Shown one piece after another: positions 15,471 through 23,815 of a stretch of 41,105 nt of DNA (within the stretch, counting starts at the first letter, position 1; the number at the start of each line of letters is the position of its first letter). Under the pieces are notes generated by a model. It searched no databases. It saw nothing but the letters and a program-made list of their open reading frames with translations, and had not been told where the DNA came from. Position numbers and translations under genes: made by a program. The DNA is taken from positions 1 to 41,105 of the forward strand of contig CAYVQU010000025.1 of assembly GCA_964453155.1 (NCBI GenBank), read 5' to 3'. The DNA is from CAYVQU01 sp964453155 (GTDB taxonomy: Bacteria > Chloroflexota > Anaerolineae > Anaerolineales > UBA11858).

Positions 15471-16810
15471 GTTCCCACATATTTTTCGTAACGCTCCCAA
15501 ATTTGTGGCGCCAGTTCTCGAGCTTCGGCAGCGATTTTTTCTTCGTCCAGAGTCAAGAGTTGGCGGTCTTTCATCAACACTTTGCCGCCGACAATGGTCG
15601 TCGTAATCATGCTTTCGTTGAAACCAAAGATGATTTGCCAGGGTAGGTTTCCGGCCGTCAACGGGGTATAAGGATGGTAATCGACAAATAGAAGATCAGC
15701 ATAAGCGCCAGGGGTTAAAACGCCGATCGGGGCTGCGGGGAAGAACATTCCGGCGAGCGCGGCGTTGTTGTAGATGCCCATTTGGACCACGTCCATCCCA
15801 TTCATGCGGCGGGGATCGCCGTTGGCCAGTTTGTGGACCAGATAGGTTGTCTTCCACTCGTCCCACATGGTGGATGAGAAGCCATCAGTACCGATGCAAA
15901 CCGGAATCCCCATCCGCAGCATTTCTTCGACTCGCGAGACCCCGACGGCATTATTCATATTTGAGCGTGACTGATGAGTCACCCAGGTTCCGGTTTCAGC
16001 CAGGATTTGCATCTCTTTGGCATCAATGTGAACGGCGTGGACCGCGATAGATTGCGGGCCGAGAAGCTCGAATTTATTCAGCCGATCAACCACCCGCATT
16101 CCAGATTTGGCGAGGGAATCAAACTCGTCAACTTGATGCTCCGCCACATGGATGTGGATCCCGGCCCCCTCAGGGAGCGCGGCGCGCGTGGCTTCCAGGG
16201 TGGCATCCGAAACCGAAAGGGAGGCATGGATCCCAAACGAACCGCGGAGCAATCCCTGCTCTTGGGCCGCCTTCTGGATGAAGCGGACATTTTCTTCGAT
16301 TCCGGCTTTAGCCCCGTCCAGGCCATTGCGGTCGGTAACTTCATAGCACAGGGAGCCGCGTAACCCGGCAGTTTCCATCACCTCGGCAATCACATCCAGG
16401 GAACCGGCGATGAAATTAGGCGAGGCGTGGTGATCAATGAGGGTAGTCGTGCCATGTTTGATGGCATCCACCAGCATGACCAGGGCCGAATAGGCGACCC
16501 CATCTTCATCGAGAGCCATATCCAGCGGCCACCACAGTTTATCTAGTATTTCGGGAAAGTCTTTGGGGGCTTCACCGGGTATCCCCATCCCGCGAGCGAA
16601 CGCGCCGTAAAAATGAGTATGGGCACAGATATTGCCCGGCATCACATACTGCCCGCCAGCATCGAGAATTTCTACCTCAGGGTATTTTGCCTTCAGTTTG
16701 GCTTCCTGATCAATTTCAACGATCTGGTCGTCTTGAATATAGAGAGCGTGATTATCCAAAATTCGATTTTCGGCTTCCCAGGTGATCAATTTTCCATTGG
16801 TGATGAGCAT
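15464..16810 (-). CDS. ssnA: SsnA-like aminohydrolase (amidohydrolase superfamily)
   Basis: From the ATG at 16810 the protein has 448 residues; AAGGAG lies 6 nt before it, so this start is preferred to an in-frame one at 16840. It is a metal-dependent amidohydrolase: HTH (His64, His66) in ICAHTHFYG, GTTTLIDHH, HIHVAEHQ, a fourth His in AVHAVHID and the metal Asp in GTDGFSS. These match the SsnA / chlorohydrolase-guanine deaminase branch, which deaminates or dechlorinates heterocycles. In E. coli ssnA lies beside ygfM (FAD subunit) and xdhD (fused Fe-S/Moco subunit). Here a matching pair lies a few genes away at 18993-22831, suggesting purine or N-heterocycle use. The exact substrate is unknown. 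Confidence 0.85.
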   Translation of the reverse strand: MLITNGKLITWEAENRILDNHALYIQDDQIVEIDQEAKLKAKYPEVEILDAGGQYVMPGNICAHTHFYGAFARGMGIPGEAPKDFPEILDKLWWPLDMALDEDGVAYSALVMLVDAIKHGTTTLIDHHASPNFIAGSLDVIAEVMETAGLRGSLCYEVTDRNGLDGAKAGIEENVRFIQKAAQEQGLLRGSFGIHASLSVSDATLEATRAALPEGAGIHIHVAEHQVDEFDSLAKSGMRVVDRLNKFELLGPQSIAVHAVHIDAKEMQILAETGTWVTHQSRSNMNNAVGVSRVEEMLRMGIPVCIGTDGFSSTMWDEWKTTYLVHKLANGDPRRMNGMDVVQMGIYNNAALAGMFFPAAPIGVLTPGAYADLLFVDYHPYTPLTAGNLPWQIIFGFNESMITTTIVGGKVLMKDRQLLTLDEEKIAAEARELAPQIWERYEKYVGTY

Positions 16811-16825
16811 GAGTTTCTCCTTGCT

Positions 16826-16889
16826 AACCACAAAGGACACAAAGTTACATTTAGTTTTTTCTTCGTGGTTCTTTGTGTTCTTGGTAGTT
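16826..16889. repeat. Inverted repeat, 'AACCACAAAGGACACAAAG' phrase family
   Basis: AACCACAAAGGACACAAAG (16826-16844) faces CTTTGTGTTCTTGGTAGTT (16871-16889). The right arm overlaps the stop codon of the nucleotidyltransferase gene, and the element fills the spacer before the SsnA-like gene. Confidence 0.75.
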
Positions 16890-17703
16890 AAATTTCCATG
16901 TTATTTTTCACAGCATCTATCCAATTCAAAAGAACAAAACGATTTTCCTGATAGTTTCTAGACCACGCTAAGCCTAGGGAATCAAAAAAATGACTGGTTT
17001 GTCCGATTGCGTTGAGAAGTTCAACCCCAGATTTCGGAGGTTCTATAGCCAATTTTTCGACCAAATCATTTCCTAAGCCACCGTGGCGATGATGGCGAGA
17101 ATTGAGTTCGCGATCCCGCAGCATCATTCCGACCACCAAACAATCACGGACTAAATCCAGGGCCAAGTGTTGTGCAATTAAGAGGTCGTTCCGAGCTACT
17201 TTCGAGGCCACCAGCATGCCTTTGAACCAGAATTCATTGGCAATTCGTTCGAAATCAGCCTCCGGATCGTGAATATTCTCTTGGCATTGAATTTCACTCG
17301 CCAGTATAGTTTCCACTTGCTCCGATTTCGAAAACAATACCCGGTAACCATATTGAAACGGGTTTGAAGGCCAATTACCAGTATTCTTGAATGCCGATTC
17401 CAACATTAAGACCAAATCGATTCGGCGAGTATCAGTCAGACATACGCGGCTGGTAAAAAACGGCGGATTTTGAGACTGGCTAAACGAGTAAACAGCACCA
17501 ATTGGCTCTAACCAATCGTTATCTGGAAAATATTGGGGCATTACATCATCTCTCAAAACGATGACAATATCAATATCACTCCATTGATCGGGAACTACTT
17601 CAGTATTAGCCAAAGACCCAACTAGAATTGCCGCTTGGATTTCATCTCTGGGTTGTAAAAGGTCAATAAGTTCGTCGGTAGTTTCGGCCTGCCAATTATT
17701 CAT
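16888..17703 (-). CDS. Nucleotidyltransferase-fold protein, distant ANT(6) relative
   Basis: This 271-residue protein carries the nucleotidyltransferase signature VGSLANTE (28-35) and DID (Asp43, Asp45), then an all-helical second half with FERIANEFWFKGMLVASKVARND, as in streptomycin adenylyltransferase-like proteins. It is more divergent than the protein at 12962-13831. Activity and substrate are not known; a drug-modifying role should not be assumed. It lies between the tyrosine phosphatase gene and the SsnA-like gene, separated on both sides by inverted-repeat spacers, so co-transcription is possible but functional linkage is not evident. Confidence 0.78.
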   Translation of the reverse strand: MNNWQAETTDELIDLLQPRDEIQAAILVGSLANTEVVPDQWSDIDIVIVLRDDVMPQYFPDNDWLEPIGAVYSFSQSQNPPFFTSRVCLTDTRRIDLVLMLESAFKNTGNWPSNPFQYGYRVLFSKSEQVETILASEIQCQENIHDPEADFERIANEFWFKGMLVASKVARNDLLIAQHLALDLVRDCLVVGMMLRDRELNSRHHRHGGLGNDLVEKLAIEPPKSGVELLNAIGQTSHFFDSLGLAWSRNYQENRFVLLNWIDAVKNNMEI

Positions 17704-17721
17704 CTAAGTTTTGAAACCTCA

Positions 17722-17770
17722 AATTACGCGAATTATCACGAATATTTTGCAAAGATTAGCGTAATTCGCG
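17722..17770. repeat. Imperfect inverted repeat, 'ATTACGCGAAT' phrase family
   Basis: Phrases AATTACGCGAAT and CACGAATATTTTGC face AAAGATTAGCGTAATTCGCG. The repeat occupies the spacer between the phosphatase stop and the nucleotidyltransferase start and belongs with 6345-6445. Confidence 0.6.
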
Positions 17771-17778
17771 GTTAAGAA

Positions 17779-18291
17779 TTAGAAATCTTTTACAAACTGC
17801 TCTTGCAACGTGTTCTCCATCGCACCAGGGACGTATTGCCGCACCCAATTGATGGCTGCTTGACCATCCATATCAAAATGACGCTTTGCCAGGCAAGCCA
17901 TGAAAATGCCCGTCCGGCCGAGACCGGCCAGGCAATGGGCGGCGATATTTTTGCCAGCTTCGGCTTGCGAAATCACGGTGGATATGGTCTTATCCAGAGT
18001 GGCTTTCTCAGTCGGAACTTCGTAATCCTTAATGGGGAAATAGATCACTTCCAATCCGGCTTTTTCGTAAAATTGGGCCAAATCCCGCCGGGCGTGGACG
18101 AAATACTCTTGTTTTTCAGTCAAAATGACAACTACATCGATACTGTTTTCGGCAAAACAGGCCCAGGTTTCATTCAAGCGATCAAAGGAACCAAACGGCA
18201 TCGGGCTGCGGAAAATTTTTCCGGGGAAACCGAAAGGCAGTTCACTAATAGGACGGCGATCGTGGTGGGCAGTTTGGGCGTTGGGGGTCAT
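17779..18291 (-). CDS. Protein tyrosine / dual-specificity phosphatase-like protein
   Basis: This 170-residue protein carries the phosphatase signature HCLAGLGRTG (119-128), with the CX5R nucleophile Cys120 and Arg126. A candidate general-acid Asp89 (IKDYEVP) lies about 30 residues upstream, as expected for cysteine-based phosphatases of the DSP/PTP type. The substrate (protein or small molecule) is not predictable. It follows the NUDIX hydrolase gene by 12 bp and probably shares its transcript. No signal peptide is visible, so it should be cytoplasmic. Confidence 0.85.
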   Translation of the reverse strand: MTPNAQTAHHDRRPISELPFGFPGKIFRSPMPFGSFDRLNETWACFAENSIDVVVILTEKQEYFVHARRDLAQFYEKAGLEVIYFPIKDYEVPTEKATLDKTISTVISQAEAGKNIAAHCLAGLGRTGIFMACLAKRHFDMDGQAAINWVRQYVPGAMENTLQEQFVKDF

Positions 18292-18303
18292 AAGTTGCGG
18301 GTA

Positions 18304-18930
18304 TCAATCGAAAATGGTGGGAACTTCTGGATTTTGATAGGCTGAGAAGGCATCGTCAATGTGACGTTGGCGGGTGCGTTCACCGGCGAAGTTTTGAGGA
18401 ATTTCATTGGGAGCGTAAAACTGAACGTCGGTGGTTTCGTTGCTGGTGGCTGCTTCGCCGCCGATGATTTTACATAGGAAAACGAGTTTATAGGCGTGAT
18501 AAAACTCCATTGGCTGGGTGCGATTGGCGTCATATACGCCAATGAGCTTGGCAGCTTTCACTTTGAAACCTGATTCTTCCCAGACTTCGCGTTCCGCGCT
18601 TTCAGCCGGGTAATCACCGACATCGGCCCAACCGCCGGGTAGGGTCCAGCCATCGTCGAGTTTTTCGCGGACCATCAGGATCTTTCCATCCCTGAAAACG
18701 GCCCCACGGACATCAACTTTGGGCGTCGCATAACCAGGTTGGACGCGGAAATTCTCATTGATGACAGCAGTGTCTAAGTTTGAATGTTCAGCCACAATTT
18801 CGGCGGCGAGTTCTGTCAAGCGGTGATTACGCTCCCGTTGAAAATCGTTTTCAGCATAAGTGTAACCAACTTGGGCCAGGGATTGGATTTCTCGCGCCCA
18901 TTCCAGCCATTGGGGGGATGATGTTTTCAA
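18304..18930 (-). CDS. NUDIX hydrolase with N-terminal helical domain
   Basis: This 208-residue protein has a roughly 65-residue helical N-terminal region, as in the NUDIX_N-type hydrolases, then a NUDIX domain. The NUDIX box is read in GGWADVGDYPAESAEREVWE plus ESGF; the REVWEESGF half is canonical, while the first Glu position is Asp. Relatives hydrolyse nucleoside diphosphate derivatives such as ADP-ribose. It lies directly upstream of the phosphatase gene (12-bp gap) and downstream of the second hydroxylase set. No functional tie to those is evident. Confidence 0.88.
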   Translation of the reverse strand: MKTSSPQWLEWAREIQSLAQVGYTYAENDFQRERNHRLTELAAEIVAEHSNLDTAVINENFRVQPGYATPKVDVRGAVFRDGKILMVREKLDDGWTLPGGWADVGDYPAESAEREVWEESGFKVKAAKLIGVYDANRTQPMEFYHAYKLVFLCKIIGGEAATSNETTDVQFYAPNEIPQNFAGERTRQRHIDDAFSAYQNPEVPTIFD

Positions 18931-19001
18931 TTTTTTTTGTACGCGGATTTCACGGATGACACGGATTTTTTTATATAACCAAGAATCCGTGTTTATCCCT
19001 G
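18930..19001. repeat. Imperfect inverted repeat, 'ACGCGGATTTCACGGAT' phrase family
   Basis: Phrases ACGCGGATTTCACGGATGA and CACGGATTTTT face AAGAATCCGTGTTTATCCC and GCGATCCG. The right arm contains the final codons and stop of the fused hydroxylase gene (18993-18995). Confidence 0.6.
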
Positions 19002-21830
19002 CGATCCGAGTCCCCTTTCTAAGATTTTCTGTAATACGTATTCTTGATCTACGGGTAATGAATCAATCCGCACCCCGACCGCGTTGTAAATCGCATTCGC
19101 GATCGCGGGAATGGTGGGGATGCTGACGATTTCACCGACGCCTTTGGCCCCGTAAGGACCATCGCCGGTGGGATGTTCCACCACGATGGAAGTGATTTCG
19201 GGGGTTTGAGTAATGTTGGGAATCCGGTAGCGGGCCAGATGGTCAGTGAAGGGGACTCCATTTTCGACAATGAAATTTTCGGTCAGAGCATGACCGACGC
19301 CCATCACAACACCTCCTTCAACTTGGCCTTGCAAGCCAAGCGGGTTGAGGGCTTTGCCCACATCGTTGGCCGCGATCACTCGCAAAACGCGGACTTCACC
19401 CGTCAGGGTATTGACTTCAACCTCCACGGCTTGCGCGGCGAAGGAAAAGGCAAAGTGCATATCACCGCCTTCACCAAGGGGTTGGGTTTCAGGTGCCCAA
19501 TACTCGTAAAAGGCTTTAGGTTCGCGGCCTTCGTCTCGCATAAATTCAACCACGCTGCCGAGGGGAACTTCGTGCTCCCCGACTTGGGCGAGACCTTCAA
19601 CAAACTGAATATCAACCGGAGGATGATCGTATTTTTCGGCTAAGGTGGCGGTGATGGCGTCTTTGAGGGTTTTGGCTGCATGATAAGCCGCGTTCCCAGT
19701 CACATAGGTCTGACGGGAGGCTGTGGTGGGTCCACCATCGGGGGTGAGATCGGTGTCCATTACAAGGACGTCCACTTTTTCAGGATCAAGACCAAATTCT
19801 TCGGCGGCGATCAACCGCAAAACAGTGGTCAATCCCTGGCCTAATTCGGCGGAGGAAGTGCGGACCTGGAGAGTCCCTTCAGGGTAAAGTTCAACTTCAG
19901 CTCCAGCCTTATCAGGCGCGCCGCCGCCGAGACCAGTGTTTTTGTAAGCGACTGAGAAGCCCCAGGAGCGAACCAAATGTGGGCTTTCGGGTTGGGGATT
20001 AGGGTCGAAAGCGTCACTGTACCCCTCTTGCCGGGCGATTTCCAGCATCTGGTTATCCACTTTTTCGATGCATTCCAACAACCCGACACTTTCACGCAGG
20101 GTTTGACCCGTATTGGTCGTACTGCCCACTCGCAAGGCATTTTTCTGACGAATGCCAACCGGGCACATGTCGAGTTCAGCCGCCATGCGGTCGATCATAT
20201 TTTCGATGGCAAATTGACCTTGGAGGGCCCCAAAGCCGCGGAAGGCACCTGCCGGGGGATTGTTCGTATACATCGCAAAACAATCGGCCTGGACATTGGC
20301 GATATCGTACGGGCCAGAGGAGTGAGTAGTCGCCCGTCCCATCACTTTTTCACCCAGCGAGGCGTATGCGCCGGTATCACCGTACAGGTCAGATTTCGCC
20401 GCGACCAGGGTACCATCGTTTTTAGCCCCGAGTTTAACCGTGATTTGGGTGGCATGCCGTTTGGGGTGAACGAGAAGACTCTCATGACGATCAAACAGCA
20501 ATTTAACCGGCCGTCCGGTCGCATTAGCCAGCAACGCGGCATGGACCTGTCCGGCGATATCTTCTTTACCACCAAACCCCCCGCCCATCAACTGCCCGAC
20601 GATGCGGACGCGTTCTTCGGGCCAGCCTAAGGCCCGGGCGACCTGGTTGCGGTCGGCGTAGGGGATTTGGGAACCTACATAGACTGCCATCCGACCATCA
20701 TCGGTTGGCACCGCGATGGAACATTCAGGTTCCAAGAAAGCATGTTCGGTGGTTTGGGTATGGAAGGTATGTTCTAAAACAACATCCGCTTCTTCAAACC
20801 CAGCCTCCACATCCCCCCGGCGGACCTTGATATGCTTGAGTAAATTGCCTTTATCGTGGAGTTGAGGGGCTTCCGCTTCATTGGCTCGGACTGGATTGTC
20901 AACAACCTCGAATTCTTCATATTCGACGGCGATCAAACCCAACGCTTCCGCCGCGATTTCCGGAGAGTCAGCAGCGACGAGGGCAACTGCATCACCCACA
21001 TAGCGAACCCGTTCTCCAACGCCCACCAGGGATGGCCAGTCATTGATAACGACTCCGTGATATTGCTCCCCAGGGATATCGGCCGCAGTTAGAACAACTG
21101 AAACACCGAGTAAATCCTGGGCCGCAGACACATCCAAAGATTTGACCAACCCATGCGGAATACCGGCCCGTAAAACTCGGGCGTAGAGCATTCCATCAAA
21201 CTTGAGATCATCAGAAAATAGCGCTTCACCAGTCACTTTTTCGACCGCATCGGGACGAATCTGGAAGGTACTGACCGCTTTCTGGGGATCCAAGGAGCCT
21301 GGTAAATCCGGCGATTGGATGGGATCTCCGGTTTGGAGAGCTTCGCCCCCAGCCAGGATCGCCCGTTCGATCGTAGGGTAACCAGCACACCGGCACAGGG
21401 TATCCTTGAGGGCATAGCGGATTTCATTAGAAGATGGTTCGGGGTTTTCTTCGAGCAAGGCGTGGGAGGTCATGATCTGGCCAGGGATACAAAATCCACA
21501 TTGAACTGCACCGTGCTTGATGAAGGCTTCCTGGAGGGGATGGAGTTGATCGAGAGTTTCTTCGAGACCGTTTTTACGGGCCTCATATCCGGCCAACCCT
21601 TCAATCGTGAGAACATCTTTGCCGTGAACACGTTGGGCTGGATATGTACAGGAGAGTTGGGGTTCACCATCAATGATGACAGTGCAAGCGCCACACTCGG
21701 CTTCTTCACAACCAATTTTAGTACCCGTCAGATTCAGCCGTTCTCTTAGGAGTTCGGCTAAAGTTTCACCGGATTTTGGGTCAAGTTCAACTGGATCGCC
21801 ATTGACTACAAATTTGATTTTCTCGCTCAT
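18993..21830 (-). CDS. Molybdenum hydroxylase, fused [2Fe-2S] and Moco subunits (XdhD-like), canonical
   Basis: This 945-residue protein has the same architecture as E. coli XdhD (about 956 residues): a ferredoxin domain, a second cluster domain and Moco domains in one chain. All eight cluster cysteines are present: Cys41, 46, 49 (GCEEAECGACT) and 61, then Cys111, 114 (QCGFC) and 146, 148 (CRC). Moco-domain landmarks are GGGFGGKED, AGAFRGFGALQ and the catalytic Glu900 in GVGEIVS. It is expected to hydroxylate a purine or other N-heterocycle, with electrons going to the FAD subunit encoded just upstream (21929-22831). The SsnA-like aminohydrolase nearby mirrors the E. coli ssnA-ygfM-xdhD neighbourhood. 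The substrate is not certain. It is the direct comparison for the cysteine-less paralog at 2343-5324. Confidence 0.94.
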   Translation of the reverse strand: MSEKIKFVVNGDPVELDPKSGETLAELLRERLNLTGTKIGCEEAECGACTVIIDGEPQLSCTYPAQRVHGKDVLTIEGLAGYEARKNGLEETLDQLHPLQEAFIKHGAVQCGFCIPGQIMTSHALLEENPEPSSNEIRYALKDTLCRCAGYPTIERAILAGGEALQTGDPIQSPDLPGSLDPQKAVSTFQIRPDAVEKVTGEALFSDDLKFDGMLYARVLRAGIPHGLVKSLDVSAAQDLLGVSVVLTAADIPGEQYHGVVINDWPSLVGVGERVRYVGDAVALVAADSPEIAAEALGLIAVEYEEFEVVDNPVRANEAEAPQLHDKGNLLKHIKVRRGDVEAGFEEADVVLEHTFHTQTTEHAFLEPECSIAVPTDDGRMAVYVGSQIPYADRNQVARALGWPEERVRIVGQLMGGGFGGKEDIAGQVHAALLANATGRPVKLLFDRHESLLVHPKRHATQITVKLGAKNDGTLVAAKSDLYGDTGAYASLGEKVMGRATTHSSGPYDIANVQADCFAMYTNNPPAGAFRGFGALQGQFAIENMIDRMAAELDMCPVGIRQKNALRVGSTTNTGQTLRESVGLLECIEKVDNQMLEIARQEGYSDAFDPNPQPESPHLVRSWGFSVAYKNTGLGGGAPDKAGAEVELYPEGTLQVRTSSAELGQGLTTVLRLIAAEEFGLDPEKVDVLVMDTDLTPDGGPTTASRQTYVTGNAAYHAAKTLKDAITATLAEKYDHPPVDIQFVEGLAQVGEHEVPLGSVVEFMRDEGREPKAFYEYWAPETQPLGEGGDMHFAFSFAAQAVEVEVNTLTGEVRVLRVIAANDVGKALNPLGLQGQVEGGVVMGVGHALTENFIVENGVPFTDHLARYRIPNITQTPEITSIVVEHPTGDGPYGAKGVGEIVSIPTIPAIANAIYNAVGVRIDSLPVDQEYVLQKILERGLGSQG

Positions 21831-21849
21831 ATGATTACCTGTAAAGCTT

Positions 21850-21926
21850 AATTGGACGCAGATAAACGCGAATGGACGCTGATGCCAAATGTTCTGCGTT
21901 TATCATGCAAATCTGCGTCCACAATT
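21850..21926. repeat. Imperfect inverted repeat, 'GGACGCAGATAAACGCG' phrase family
   Basis: ATTGGACGCAGATAAACGCG and GGACGCTGATGCC phrases face GTTCTGCGTTTATCATGC and AATCTGCGTCCACAATT. It begins 2 bp after the stop codon of the FAD subunit gene and fills the spacer to the fused hydroxylase gene. Confidence 0.7.
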
Positions 21927-21928
21927 CT

Positions 21929-22831
21929 CTAAATTTTGGATTTCTCAAATGCTTCTAAAAGGGTATCCCGCAGTAAAACACCGACCATTTTTTGGCGGTA
22001 TTCTTTAGTGGCCCGATGTTTGCTGGTGCGGAAGTTGGCTTCGCCGAGGAGGGCTTGGTAGGCAATTTCAACAATCTCGGCGGTGAAAGTTTGACCTTTG
22101 AGAGCTGCCTCGGTCGTACGCATTCGCCGGGGGACGGGGCCGGAAGGGCCTACGGCTATGCGGACATCCTTGAGCGTATCGCCATCGCGATGAAGCCAAA
22201 CCGCCAGATTGAGAATGGCAATCGCAACGCCCTGAGGCCGCATGATCCGCTTGAAGGCTGAGGCTTGCCCTGGGGAGGCTAAACTAACCCAAAATCCGGT
22301 TAGAATTTCTTCTTTCGGTGCGAGGGTGTTGCGCCCGGGACCGGCAAATATTGTGTCCAGCGGCACCCGCCGGGTTCCACTTGAATTAGCAATCTCAGCT
22401 TGAGCGTTGAGAGCCATGAGGGCAATGGTTCCATCCGCGGCCGGGAGAGCGTGAGCCACATTCCCCCCAATCGTGGCGGTGTTCCGCACTTGAGGGCCCC
22501 CAATCAACCCACTGGCGGTGGCCAGGGCTGCACAATGCGCTTGTATCAATGGTGATGTGGTGATCCGTTTATGCGGCACCGACGCGCCAATATAAATTTC
22601 GTCGCCCCGAATTTCCAGGGTTTGCATTTCAGGAATTTGGGTGATATCGACCAGGGTATGCACGGGGGCATGGCGCCCTTGCTGCATATCCAGGAGCAGA
22701 TCGGTTCCCCCTCCGATGATCTGGGTGTCTTGGGGTGCGTTGACGAGCGCCGCGACGGCATCGTCAACTGAGGTAGCTACGTGGTAGTTCTGCCAAAGTG
22801 TCATAGGATCGGCGACCATGGATGGCGGCAC
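21929..22831 (-). CDS. FAD-binding subunit of molybdenum hydroxylase (YgfM/XdhB-like)
   Basis: This protein of up to 300 residues carries both FAD motifs of the family: IGGGTD (39-44) and NTATIGGNVAHALPAADG (117-134). The CO_deh_flav_C domain lies at the C-terminus. It should accept electrons from the fused Fe-S/Moco protein encoded next (18993-21830) and pass them to NAD+ or another acceptor. Three in-frame starts are possible: GTG at 22831, ATG at 22819 and ATG at 22804. None has a clear Shine-Dalgarno, and the family N-terminus best matches the last (MTLWQNYHVATS). It is the first gene of the minus directon, divergent from the lipoprotein operon. Confidence 0.9.
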   Translation of the reverse strand: MPPSMVADPMTLWQNYHVATSVDDAVAALVNAPQDTQIIGGGTDLLLDMQQGRHAPVHTLVDITQIPEMQTLEIRGDEIYIGASVPHKRITTSPLIQAHCAALATASGLIGGPQVRNTATIGGNVAHALPAADGTIALMALNAQAEIANSSGTRRVPLDTIFAGPGRNTLAPKEEILTGFWVSLASPGQASAFKRIMRPQGVAIAILNLAVWLHRDGDTLKDVRIAVGPSGPVPRRMRTTEAALKGQTFTAEIVEIAYQALLGEANFRTSKHRATKEYRQKMVGVLLRDTLLEAFEKSKI

Positions 22832-22931
22832 TTTTCGCCGCTTAGTCTAGATGAAGCAGTTTTGATTTGCTAAGTCGACGCCGGCGCGAACTCAGTTTTG
22901 CTCGCGACGACCGCCGATCCGATGTGGGTCT

Positions 22932-22960
22932 ATTGTAGCATGAAATTAAACCGTTGAAGC
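22932..22960 (-). promoter_or_regulatory. Candidate extended -10 promoter for the second hydroxylase operon
   Basis: On the minus strand TGCTACAAT (22932-22940) is an extended -10 with a 5/6 TATAAT match; the -35 region is weak (CTTCAA-like). It lies about 100 bp before the FAD subunit start codon and diverges from the promoter at 23022-23050. Confidence 0.45.
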
Positions 22961-23021
22961 CTAACAATGTAATCGATTTTCCAGACAATTGGCGCAGACT
23001 TAAAAGTTCAATCCCAAAAAA

Positions 23022-23050
23022 CTGTCAAATCGGAGAAAAATCGGTATAAT
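23022..23050 (+). promoter_or_regulatory. Sigma70-type promoter for the lipoprotein/peptidase operon
   Basis: CTGTCA (23022-23027) and a perfect TATAAT (23045-23050) are separated by 17 bp and lie 40 bp before the ATG of the first gene of the plus-strand operon. Confidence 0.6.
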
Positions 23051-23090
23051 TCACCGAATCATAAACCCACCGAAGGAACCAAGCAGCCAT

Positions 23091-23813
23091 ATGAAACGTT
23101 TAAACCAACTTAAAGGCCGAATACCTGTTCTGCTGATAGTCCTATTTTTGGTATCGGGATGTGCGGCAGGAAAAATATTCGAACCCGAAATTGTGATTGT
23201 TCCGGCCGATACATTGACACCAAGTCTTACCAGGGCTGTCACAGAGACTCCAATTCCGACCAACACAGTAATCCCAACTGAAACAAATACACCAACACCT
23301 ACTAAAACGGCCACGCTCACGCCTTCTCTAACCTTCACATTTACCCCTACCTGGACCCCGACCATTACGCCCACCGCGACAATTGAACCATCACCAACGC
23401 CTTGGGGGTATATCCCCGATAATGCTATTGTGATATATCTTTCAATTATTGGCACCGGCGGTCCGATTGGATGTGGCGACAGCATAATCCCGGTAATGAT
23501 TGGTGTGAACAAAAGTGGAAATGTCGAACAAGATATCAAAATTGCTGTAGATCGATTGTTTTCGATTGGTCCGGTAAATAACTCGACTTATCCCTCATCT
23601 TTGCGAGCGGGCGAGGTAACGATTAAGGGGGGAGAAGCGACAGTTCAACTTCACGGTAATTATGTAAAACCGAAAGATGCTTGTGAAGCTCATCGGTACC
23701 GCGAACAGGTTTGGGCCACAATCCGCCAATTCGAGGGGATCACTTGGGCGACTCCTATGAAAAGTGGCGCGCCTCTCGGTGATTTATTATCAGCAGTTAA
23801 AGGTGATGGCTAA
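23091..23813 (+). CDS. GerMN-domain-like lipoprotein with Thr/Pro-rich linker
   Basis: This 240-residue protein has a basic N-terminus, a hydrophobic core and a lipobox LVSGC with Cys24, so it is predicted to be lipid-anchored on the outer face of the membrane. Residues about 40-105 form a Thr/Pro-rich linker (repeats such as TPTPTKT). The C-terminal domain (about 110-235) resembles GerMN domains: DIKIAVDRLFSI, SSLRAGEVTIKGGEATVQL and AHRYREQVWATIRQFEGI. GerMN domains occur in spore germination and cell-envelope lipoproteins; no sporulation role is implied here. The M20 peptidase gene follows after 2 bp, so the two are one operon. Confidence 0.82.
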   Translation: MKRLNQLKGRIPVLLIVLFLVSGCAAGKIFEPEIVIVPADTLTPSLTRAVTETPIPTNTVIPTETNTPTPTKTATLTPSLTFTFTPTWTPTITPTATIEPSPTPWGYIPDNAIVIYLSIIGTGGPIGCGDSIIPVMIGVNKSGNVEQDIKIAVDRLFSIGPVNNSTYPSSLRAGEVTIKGGEATVQLHGNYVKPKDACEAHRYREQVWATIRQFEGITWATPMKSGAPLGDLLSAVKGDG

Positions 23814-23815
23814 AT

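Noticed and set aside
6345..21926. Repeated phrases considered as CRISPR or tandem arrays
   Set aside because: Each occurrence is a single inverted pair with degenerate wording; there is no regular spacing, no unique spacers and no cas gene.
22832..22930. GC-rich stretch before the second hydroxylase operon considered as a riboswitch or Moco RNA motif
   Set aside because: No conserved Moco-motif elements could be recognised by eye; only short, unconvincing stems are present.
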